From: Neomelitea salexigens DSM 19753
GTDB lineage: Bacteria; Pseudomonadota; Gammaproteobacteria; Pseudomonadales; Spongiibacteraceae
Reading direction: 5' to 3'
Assembly (NCBI RefSeq): GCF_000422345.1
Contig: NZ_AULP01000006.1
Location: 62,001 to 126,000 of the forward strand
Length of the DNA stretch: 64,000 bases
A program made the position numbers and the translations under genes. Under the pieces are notes generated by a model that saw only the letters and a list, made by a program, of their open reading frames with translations, was not told the DNA's origin and made no database searches. Every line of letters starts with the position of its first letter. Position 1 is the first letter of the stretch. Positions 8,924-15,603 of this stretch are shown in pieces.

Positions 8924-8980
8924 CTTGACTAAAGTCGAATGGATTGCGGCGACAACAAAGCGCATAAAGAGTATGTCGCC
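8924..8980 (+). promoter_or_regulatory. Symporter operon promoter: dyad motif, -10 and flanking inverted repeat
   Basis: CTTGACTAAAGTCGAA (8924-8939) carries a perfect GACTA/AAGTC-type dyad and matches the sites before acsA and the porin gene. The candidate -10 CATAAA (8963-8968) starts 31.5 bp from the motif centre, the same distance as in the other two promoters. A separate perfect inverted repeat, GGCGACA (8948-8954) and TGTCGCC (8974-8980), brackets this -10. No terminator is visible after the porin gene, so read-through is also possible. Confidence 0.5.
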
Positions 8981-9009
8981 GTGATTCAGACGAATAAAGG
9001 AGAATAACA

Positions 9010-9279
9010 ATGGCGTTTCAATCGAAAGAAATGGCGAAAGCATACTGGCGTGAAAACCTCACGTTAATGCTCTGGCTGTCAGTGATCTGGTTCATCGTGT
9101 CTTACGGATGCGGAATCCTGTTTGTAGAACAGCTCAATGCTATCAAGTTAGGTGGATTCAAATTGGGCTTTTGGTTTGCGCAACAGGGGTCTATTTACAC
9201 CTTTGTGGCACTGACATTTATCTACGCAAAAAAAATGGGCGATCTCGACCGTAAATACGGCGTAGATGACGACGCATAA
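9010..9279 (+). CDS. DUF4212 membrane protein, small partner of the symporter
   Basis: 89 aa with two predicted transmembrane helices (about residues 16-36 and 49-71) and a short charged tail. The DUF4212 family (putative solute:sodium symporter small subunit) is nearly always encoded directly before an SSS-family symporter, as YjcH is before ActP. Here the symporter starts 15 nt downstream. The ATG at 9010 is preceded by AAAGGAGAA. The role is presumably assembly or modulation of the transporter. Confidence 0.88.
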   Translation: MAFQSKEMAKAYWRENLTLMLWLSVIWFIVSYGCGILFVEQLNAIKLGGFKLGFWFAQQGSIYTFVALTFIYAKKMGDLDRKYGVDDDA

Positions 9280-9294
9280 TAAGAGGCAGCCATC

Positions 9295-11028
9295 ATGGAA
9301 CTTCAAACATTAACGTATATTGTGGTGGGGTTTACCTTCGCCATTTATATCGGCATCGCCATCTGGGCGCGCGCCGGTTCAACGAAAGACTTTTATGTAG
9401 CCGGCGGTGGAGTTCACCCCGTTGCTAATGGCATGGCGACTGCCGCTGACTGGATGAGCGCGGCGTCGTTTATCTCAATGGCTGGTCTGATCGCCTATAT
9501 GGGCTACGGCGGCTCAGTTTTCCTAATGGGTTGGACGGGTGGCTTCGTGCTGCTGGCCATGTTCCTGGCGCCATACTTGCGTAAATACGGCAAGTTCACG
9601 GTACCTGAGTTCATTGGCGACCGCTTCTACTCAAGGACTGCGCGTATCGTTGCCGTTGTCTGCTTGATTATCTGTTCGGTGACTTACGTTATCGGTCAGA
9701 TGAAAGGGGTAGGGGTGGCCTTCTCGCGCTTCTTAGAGGTCAGTTATGAAGTCGGTCTGCTGGTGGGTATGGCTATCGTCTTTGTCTACGCCGTTGTCGG
9801 TGGCATGAAGGGCATCACCTATACGCAGATCGCGCAGTACTGCGTGTTAATTTTGGCCTACACCATTCCCGCTTTTTTCATCTCCTTTAACTTAACCGGC
9901 AACCCCCTCCCGCAGCTTGGCTTGGGCAGCACGATCAGTGGTACCGACGTATACTTGCTCGACCGCCTGGACCAGGTGATTACCGAGTTGGGCTTTGCCG
10001 ACTACACCAACAATGTTCGTGGCAGCACCTTGAATATGTTTGTGTACACCCTGTCGCTAATGATCGGTACGGCGGGCTTGCCCCACGTCATTATCCGCTT
10101 CTTCACGGTGCCTAAAGTAAAAGATGCGCGTACCTCAGCGGGTTGGGCACTGGTGTTTATTGCCATTCTCTACACAACTGCGCCGGCAGTGGCAGCCATG
10201 GCACGTTTGAACCTGCACAACACCATTGCGCCGCCAAGTGCTGAACAAAACCTTGCTTACGAAGAGCGCCCACAGTGGTTTAAAAACTGGGAAAAAACCG
10301 GTCTTCTTGAGTTCGAAGATAAAAACGGTGATGGCCGCATTCAATACACCGCGAGTGCGGAGACCAATGAAATGGTCAAAGTCGATCGCGACATCATGGT
10401 GTTGGCAAACCCTGAGATAGCCAAGCTACCCAACTGGGTTATTGCACTCGTGGCAGCGGGTGGTCTCGCAGCAGCATTGTCTACTGCGGCGGGTCTGTTG
10501 CTGGCAATTGCATCGGCGATCTCCCACGACCTGTTGAAGGGCGTATTGATGCCTGACATCTCCGAAAAAGCAGAGCTGAGAGCCAGCCGAATTGCTATGG
10601 CAGGTGCGATCGGCTTTGCGGGCTACCTCGGTTTCAACCCACCTGATTTCGCGGCGGGTACGGTAGCACTGGCCTTTGGTTTGGCGGCCTCCTCGATCTT
10701 CCCCGTGTTGATGATGGGTATCTTTAATCGCCGCATCAACAAAGAAGGCGCCATTGCTGGGATGATTGCAGGTATCGGTGTCACCTTGTTCTACGTGTTC
10801 CAGCACAAAGGCATTATGTTCGTGGCCAGCACCGCCTTCTTGGGCGATATGCCAGCGAATTGGTTCTTTGGCATTGAACCCAACGCGTTTGGTGCAGTGG
10901 GTGCCGTGGTGAACTTTGCGGTTGCCTTTGCGGTGTCTGCAGTGACCAAAGCACCGCCAGCAGAAGTGCAGGAACTTGTTGAGCACATCCGCGTTCCTGT
11001 TGGTGTTAGTGCGGCGCAGGATCACTAA
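9295..11028 (+). CDS. Sodium:solute symporter (SSS family), cation/acetate-type
   Basis: 577 aa inner-membrane transporter with about 13 hydrophobic helices. Typical SSS features are the N-terminal YVAGGGVHPVANGMATAADW stretch and Na+-site residues in the MSAASF and SMAGLI region. Between helices (about residues 330-360) is a hydrophilic insert with DKNGDGRIQY starting at residue 342, close to an EF-hand loop but lacking the final acidic residue. It belongs to the group paired with DUF4212 (the VC_2705-like symporters), related to acetate permease ActP. The acs-associated location supports a short-chain carboxylate substrate, not proven. A strong terminator follows. Confidence 0.9.
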   Translation: MELQTLTYIVVGFTFAIYIGIAIWARAGSTKDFYVAGGGVHPVANGMATAADWMSAASFISMAGLIAYMGYGGSVFLMGWTGGFVLLAMFLAPYLRKYGKFTVPEFIGDRFYSRTARIVAVVCLIICSVTYVIGQMKGVGVAFSRFLEVSYEVGLLVGMAIVFVYAVVGGMKGITYTQIAQYCVLILAYTIPAFFISFNLTGNPLPQLGLGSTISGTDVYLLDRLDQVITELGFADYTNNVRGSTLNMFVYTLSLMIGTAGLPHVIIRFFTVPKVKDARTSAGWALVFIAILYTTAPAVAAMARLNLHNTIAPPSAEQNLAYEERPQWFKNWEKTGLLEFEDKNGDGRIQYTASAETNEMVKVDRDIMVLANPEIAKLPNWVIALVAAGGLAAALSTAAGLLLAIASAISHDLLKGVLMPDISEKAELRASRIAMAGAIGFAGYLGFNPPDFAAGTVALAFGLAASSIFPVLMMGIFNRRINKEGAIAGMIAGIGVTLFYVFQHKGIMFVASTAFLGDMPANWFFGIEPNAFGAVGAVVNFAVAFAVSAVTKAPPAEVQELVEHIRVPVGVSAAQDH

Positions 11029-11050
11029 GCCGACACTAGCGGTCGATACA

Positions 11051-11083
11051 AAGCAGGCACCGTCAGGGGCCTGCTTTTTTTTT
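11051..11083 (+). terminator. Rho-independent terminator after the symporter gene
   Basis: AAGCAGGC (11051-11058), a 10-nt loop and GCCTGCTT (11069-11076) form a perfect 8-bp stem running into nine T residues. It ends the DUF4212-symporter transcript. Confidence 0.92.
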
Positions 11084-11105
11084 CCTCGACGAGTATGGAA
11101 ATTCA

Positions 11106-11134
11106 TTCGACCAAGGATGATAGTAAAAGTCGAA
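11106..11134 (+). promoter_or_regulatory. Further copy of the acetate-module dyad motif
   Basis: TTCGACCAAGGATGAT (11106-11121) shares the nonamer CGACCAAGG with the acsA site read on minus (7485-7500), and AAAGTCGAAC at 11126 repeats the right half of the 8924 site. The spacing to a -10 does not follow the other three promoters, and the right half of the first dyad is degenerate, so this copy is the least certain. Confidence 0.35.
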
Positions 11135-11159
11135 CACACAATAACAAGGGATCTGCGCA

Positions 11160-11678
11160 ATGAGTGCGACATCAATTCTTACCAGCAAACACACGATTAC
11201 CGCATTAATTGTTACGCCGATTTTGGCGATCATCGCTTATTTTGGTGTCGATAGAATGGTGAGCGAGCGGCCCCATAAAGCCGAAGCAGGCGCTGTATAT
11301 AAATTGGCTGCGATGTCTAAATGCCGATATCAGAGTGGCGAATGCACCCTCAAGAACGGCAACTTTGCACTGACGCTGCGGCCGGAGTTTCGCAGTGAGC
11401 ACGTGATTAAGCTGCGTTTAGAATCTGCCTTCCCCTTGCAGGGCGCTAAAATTTCCATTGCCCCGGACAGTGCCGTGGATTACCCACCTATGGATATGGA
11501 AGCCGAATCCGCCGATGGCAAGGTCTGGTTAATTCGCACCTCAGTACCTGCGACCGAGGCGCCACAGCTGCGCGTCGTGGCGACCGCCGATGGCGCACAG
11601 TACTTTGGTCAAACAGGGTTGGAATTTACCGTCTACCAAACCAGCTTTGAGCGAGATTTTCGCGGCGGCCAGCAGTAA
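11160..11678 (+). CDS. Hypothetical membrane-anchored protein
   Basis: 172 aa; I do not recognise the family. One N-terminal transmembrane helix (about residues 13-32) anchors a roughly 140-residue, probably periplasmic, beta-rich domain. It contains two cysteines close together (CRYQSGEC) that could form a disulfide in the periplasm. Beta-sandwich folds of FixH or copper-chaperone type look superficially similar, but no metal motif is visible. The ATG at 11160 follows AGGGA. It ends 23 bp before the CBS/DUF294 gene and probably heads that operon; a copy of the acetate-module motif lies upstream. Confidence 0.7.
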   Translation: MSATSILTSKHTITALIVTPILAIIAYFGVDRMVSERPHKAEAGAVYKLAAMSKCRYQSGECTLKNGNFALTLRPEFRSEHVIKLRLESAFPLQGAKISIAPDSAVDYPPMDMEAESADGKVWLIRTSVPATEAPQLRVVATADGAQYFGQTGLEFTVYQTSFERDFRGGQQ

Positions 11679-11701
11679 CACTTTCGATCCAGGGGGCGCA
11701 A

Positions 11702-13552
11702 ATGAGTGATAAAGCAGAGCTGGCATTGGTGAGTGATTTTCTCGCCGAATGTTTGCCCTTTGATAGCCTTGACCCACAGACACTGGAAGACGTTGCTCGT
11801 CAGCTCCGTATCAAATATGTGCGACGCCATCACCGCTTTAGTGCGATGGATGGTGACGGCCTGTATATCCTGCGTAGCGGCGTTGTTGATGAACAGCAAG
11901 AGAGCGGCTTACTGCAGCGCTTTGAGAGTGGGGAAAGTTTTTCCCTGAATGGCCACAGTCGCGACGGCGAAGTCACACAGTCGCGCTATTTCGTTGCCAT
12001 AGAAGATTGCTTGATATACCGCCTGCCGGACGATGCGTTGCGCAGTTTGCGGCGCCAACATCGCCATATAGACCGCTTTTTCCATGCGCGCAGTGAGCGG
12101 CTATTGCGTCGCGCCGCGCGCTTTCGCGGCCAGCCGTCGTTTTTAATGCAGCCGGTTACCTCGGTAATGAGTCAACAGCCGCTCGAAGTTGGCCCCGAGA
12201 CTTCGATAGCGCAAACCGCGCAGGCAATGACCGAGCGCCGCGTGTCGTCGGCCTTTGTGACACGCGATGAAACCCTAATGGGCATCGTCACCGACCGCGA
12301 TTTGCGCAGCCGTGTATTGGCCCAGGGGCTATCGCCCGATCAAACCGTGGCCAGCATCATGACCGAGAACCCCTGCGCCCTGGCAAGTGATGCAACGCTT
12401 TTCGATGCTGTGTTGGAGATGACCAATCGCGGTGTTCATCACCTGCCGGTGTTGGATGAGGCGCAACAGCTGCTCGGTGTGCTGACCACCTCCGATGTCA
12501 ACGTGGCAAGGGAAGACGACCCGATCTACTTTGTGCAGCGGGTATCGCGGTTGAGCACTCTTACAGCGCTTCAGGAGCAACTAGCGCGCCTGCCGAACCT
12601 GTTCCGCCAATGGGTAGAGGCCGATACGCCGGTGACGCAGATTACGCAAATGACAACCGCGGTAAGTGATGCCTTGACGCGGCGGCTTATCGACCTTGCC
12701 GAACAATCGCTTGGCCCCGCTCCCTGCGACTACTGCTGGCTGGGCTTTGGCTCCCAGGCTCGGGGCGAGCAGTTACTTGGTGGTGACCAGGACAACGGTT
12801 TGCTGATTGATAATGCTGCAATCGACGACGACATGGCGTGGTTTGCGCAACTCGCCGACTTTGTCTGCGCTGGGCTTAATGACTGCGGCTATGACTACTG
12901 CCCGGGTGACGTGATGGCCAAGTCGGAAAAGTGGCGCAAGCGCGCCGCCGATTGGGAGGCGATGGTCGACGGATGGATGACCAGCCCCAGCGCCAGTGCA
13001 GTGATGCACATCAGTATTTTCTTCGACCTGCGTGCCATTGCCGGCAGCCGCAGCCTGGCTGAGGCCTTGCAGCAACATATGTTGGCTCACAGCCAGCGCA
13101 ATACCATTTTCCTTGCCGCGCTGGCAGAGAATGTTCTGGCAAGCTCGCCGCCGCTGAGCATGTTTGGCCGTTTTCTGCTGGAGCGCAGCGGCGAGCACCA
13201 ACACAGCCTCGACCTGAAAAAACGCGGTGTACTGCCGGTGATAGAGCTCGCCCGACTGCACTCGCTGGCCAATGGCATTCCCGCGGTAAATACCCATAAG
13301 CGCTTGCAGGCACTGGCGCGCGCTGGTCAGATGAGCTTGGCAGATAGTCGCAATCTTGAGGATGCATTTACATTGATCAATGGCATCCGTTTGCAACAGC
13401 AGGCCGCGCAAATTGCCGCTGGCGACGAGCCCGATAATTACTGCGATCCTCGCCAGCTTACCCGGTTGCAGCGCAGCCACTTAAAGCAGGCATTCAGGGT
13501 GGTCCATCAGGCCGAGGATATTATCAAGCTGCGCTATCGAGCGGGTAACTGA
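11702..13552 (+). CDS. cNMP-binding/CBS/DUF294 nucleotidyltransferase-like protein
   Basis: 616 aa, four modules: an N-terminal cyclic-nucleotide-binding-type domain (about 15-130), two CBS repeats (about 155-270; TDRDLRSRV and TTSDVNVAR), a DUF294 putative nucleotidyltransferase with GSQARGEQLLGGDQDNG (about 345-365), and a C-terminal DUF294 helical domain. Proteins of this layout occur next to symporters and DnaQ-like exonucleases in Pseudomonas and relatives. They are thought to sense nucleotides and regulate, perhaps by nucleotidylation; the target is unknown. The G-S and D-x-D residues of a Pol-beta-type active site are present. It is followed after 1 nt by the exonuclease gene. Confidence 0.88.
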   Translation: MSDKAELALVSDFLAECLPFDSLDPQTLEDVARQLRIKYVRRHHRFSAMDGDGLYILRSGVVDEQQESGLLQRFESGESFSLNGHSRDGEVTQSRYFVAIEDCLIYRLPDDALRSLRRQHRHIDRFFHARSERLLRRAARFRGQPSFLMQPVTSVMSQQPLEVGPETSIAQTAQAMTERRVSSAFVTRDETLMGIVTDRDLRSRVLAQGLSPDQTVASIMTENPCALASDATLFDAVLEMTNRGVHHLPVLDEAQQLLGVLTTSDVNVAREDDPIYFVQRVSRLSTLTALQEQLARLPNLFRQWVEADTPVTQITQMTTAVSDALTRRLIDLAEQSLGPAPCDYCWLGFGSQARGEQLLGGDQDNGLLIDNAAIDDDMAWFAQLADFVCAGLNDCGYDYCPGDVMAKSEKWRKRAADWEAMVDGWMTSPSASAVMHISIFFDLRAIAGSRSLAEALQQHMLAHSQRNTIFLAALAENVLASSPPLSMFGRFLLERSGEHQHSLDLKKRGVLPVIELARLHSLANGIPAVNTHKRLQALARAGQMSLADSRNLEDAFTLINGIRLQQQAAQIAAGDEPDNYCDPRQLTRLQRSHLKQAFRVVHQAEDIIKLRYRAGN

Positions 13553-13553
13553 C

Positions 13554-14198
13554 ATGTCGGTGTTCTGTCAGGCGCTGCGCCTGCAATTCAAACGCTATCA
13601 GTATCGCCGGCGTGCCGCGCGCGCGTTGCGCGACTGCTGGCAGTTGTCACCGCCCTGTTGGCAGTCGCCTGCCAGAGATGCCGCCTACCTCGCAATCGAT
13701 CTGGAAATGACCTCGCTGGACCCAAATACAGGGGAGGTCGTGAGTATCGGCTGGGTGCCGATTACTCATTGCGAGATCGACCTGTCGGCGGCGCGTCACC
13801 ACCTTTTACGCGCTGAGTCGCTGGTGGGCGAAAGTGCCGTTATCCACCAACTGCGCGATTGCGACCGAGTAGACGGTGAACCCCCGGCGGAGGTGTTGCA
13901 AGCGCTACTCAAGGCCGCCTCCGGCCGAGTGTTGCTGTTTCACTGCGCTGAGCTGGATATCGCTTTTCTCAACGCACTTTGCCAAACGCACTTGGCGGCG
14001 CCTTTGCTGCTGCCCTATGTCGACACCCTGCAAATTGAGCACGGCCGCCGTGAGCGCGCTCATCAACCGGTTCGCAACGGCGAGCTGCGTTTGGCTGACT
14101 GCCGCGAACACTACCATTTGCCCGCCTATCCCGCTCACAATGCACTCAGTGATGCCCTGGCAACGGCCGAGTTGTTTTTGGCGATTAAGTCTCGGTAA
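13554..14198 (+). CDS. DnaQ-like 3'-5' exonuclease (DEDDh)
   Basis: 214 aa. It has a basic N-terminal helix region (about 1-40), then a DEDDh exonuclease fold: DLEMTSLD (Exo I, Asp and Glu), HCAELDIAFLN (Exo II Asp) and HNALSDALAT (Exo III His and Asp). All catalytic acids are present. It is too small and too divergent to be the main Pol III epsilon subunit, so more likely an accessory nuclease acting on RNA or DNA ends. The start is 1 nt after the DUF294 stop, implying translational coupling. Confidence 0.85.
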   Translation: MSVFCQALRLQFKRYQYRRRAARALRDCWQLSPPCWQSPARDAAYLAIDLEMTSLDPNTGEVVSIGWVPITHCEIDLSAARHHLLRAESLVGESAVIHQLRDCDRVDGEPPAEVLQALLKAASGRVLLFHCAELDIAFLNALCQTHLAAPLLLPYVDTLQIEHGRRERAHQPVRNGELRLADCREHYHLPAYPAHNALSDALATAELFLAIKSR

Positions 14199-14229
14199 AC
14201 TGCCGCGCTGAATTGTAATGGGAGTTGGT

Positions 14230-14727
14230 ATGGCTCTGGACCTTCAAGAGTTACGTCGCTTTGTGGATGTGGTACTGCAGTCGAACCCCGGTGATCACTT
14301 CACGACCTTGGGTATCGCTGTCGAGGCCGTCGAGCACCACCACGTGCAAATGAGTATGCCCTATCGAGAATCGCTTATTGGAGACCCCGATACAGGAGTG
14401 CTTCACGGCGGCGCTATCACTGCGCTGTTAGACACCTGCTGCGGGTTTGCCGCGGCCACCGCCCTTGATGACCTAGGCATGACGCCCACGATTGACCTGC
14501 GCATCGATTACATGCGCGCGGCGACGCCGGGCAAAAGCGTGATTGCCGATGCCGAGGTGTACCGCGTTAGTGAGAGCGTGATATTTACCCGCGCTCTTGC
14601 CCATCACGGTGATGTTCAACACCCGATCGCCTCTGCGGTAGGTAATTTCTTCCGAATGGAGTCAGCGCTGTTTGAGGAGATGCGCCGAGAGTTTCGACGT
14701 GCCGAAGCGACAGAGGGAGGGGCGTAA
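14230..14727 (+). CDS. PaaI-type hotdog thioesterase (first of a tandem pair)
   Basis: 165 aa from the ATG at 14230, chosen over the ATG at 14218 because GGAG (14221-14224) sits 5 nt upstream. It is a single hotdog fold with GVLHGGAITALLDTCCG, the PaaI/4HBT signature helix, and ends in an acidic helix. The family hydrolyses acyl-CoA thioesters, often aryl- or medium-chain. It is immediately followed by a second thioesterase gene. Confidence 0.85.
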   Translation: MALDLQELRRFVDVVLQSNPGDHFTTLGIAVEAVEHHHVQMSMPYRESLIGDPDTGVLHGGAITALLDTCCGFAAATALDDLGMTPTIDLRIDYMRAATPGKSVIADAEVYRVSESVIFTRALAHHGDVQHPIASAVGNFFRMESALFEEMRREFRRAEATEGGA

Positions 14728-15123
14728 ATGACAGACGATTTTCAAGCGCGTATTGACCGCGTGCCCTATGCGCGAACGCTGGGCATCCAAATGATCAACG
14801 AAGACGGCTGTTTTTTACTGCCAGCGCGGAAAAGCAATATTGGTAACCCGACTCTGCCTGCCTTGCACGGCGGCGCCATCGCCGGGTTTATGGAACTGTC
14901 GGCGATGATTCATGTGTTGAGCCAGGGAGGTAGCGACAGTACGCCTAAAATCGTCGATTTTGCGGTGGACTTCGTGCGCGCCGGAAAATTTGAAGAAACC
15001 TTCTGCCGGTGCGAGTTGGTATTTTTTGGGCGCAAAATGATCAACGTGAGTATCACTGCCTGGCAGGATGACCCAGGTCGTCCCATTGCCAAGGCGCGGG
15101 CGCAGTTCTTAGTAAAAGACTAG
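14728..15123 (+). CDS. PaaI-type hotdog thioesterase (second of a tandem pair)
   Basis: 131 aa. Hotdog fold with PALHGGAIAGFMELSAM, the equivalent of the HGG helix in the preceding gene. The first gene's stop abuts this ATG, and GGGAGGGG lies just upstream, so the two are co-translated. The two proteins differ in length and sequence and may form a heteromer or act on different acyl-CoAs. No substrate can be read from the sequence. Confidence 0.83.
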   Translation: MTDDFQARIDRVPYARTLGIQMINEDGCFLLPARKSNIGNPTLPALHGGAIAGFMELSAMIHVLSQGGSDSTPKIVDFAVDFVRAGKFEETFCRCELVFFGRKMINVSITAWQDDPGRPIAKARAQFLVKD

Positions 15124-15194
15124 CGCGGGTGAGTTTGAGGCGAGCCGGGCAAAAGCCAGGCCGCCGTTACCCGTGCAGCGTGCTATCGGCGATG

Positions 15195-15473
15195 CTAGGC
15201 AACCTCATTCAGGTCCCGGCTGACGTTGGCAATATCCCGGTGCAGGCTTTCCAGTGCGGCACCGTCGGTGGTGCTAAAAGACAGGGTATTGTGGAAATTA
15301 ACGGTAACCGATGCGCGGCGGTTTTCCAGCGTAATGGTGTAGCCATCGATCCCTGAACTCACCTTGATGGGGCCGTACTCCCGCCCCCAGCCATCACTGC
15401 TCGCCACGCCGTATTGCTGAACCAGTTCAAAGCTGCGTAACAGCTCGGCTGGCCTGAACTTGCGTTTTTCCAT
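15195..15473 (-). CDS. Small hypothetical protein
   Basis: 92 aa; not recognised. Soluble, with no signal peptide or transmembrane segment. A basic N-terminus (MEKRKFRPAE) is followed by a stretch with alternating beta pattern (GYTITLENRRASVTVNFHN) and an acidic helical tail. Composition looks like a real protein and it has no competing real gene on the other strand. It lies 130 bp beyond the RND permease stop in the same direction, with only a weak ribosome binding site (AAGGG). Confidence 0.55.
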   Translation of the reverse strand: MEKRKFRPAELLRSFELVQQYGVASSDGWGREYGPIKVSSGIDGYTITLENRRASVTVNFHNTLSFSTTDGAALESLHRDIANVSRDLNEVA

Positions 15474-15603
15474 GGGAGGTCGCCCTTTCGTCGTTCAGTA
15501 TTACTACGTCGCGAAGCGAAGGGCCGGATGTTACCGCCTTTGCCGCCCATCAGGCCGTGCCGGATCGCGTTGCTGGCGAGCAAACGCGGCGTCTGGCGTA
15601 GCA

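Noticed and set aside
10426-11175. Minus-strand open frame (249 aa) opposite the symporter
   Set aside because: Cys/His/Arg-rich antisense translation typical of a shadow; it crosses the symporter terminator.
12773-13480. Minus-strand open frame (235 aa) opposite the DUF294 gene
   Set aside because: Shadow of a coding region with clear domain motifs on the plus strand.
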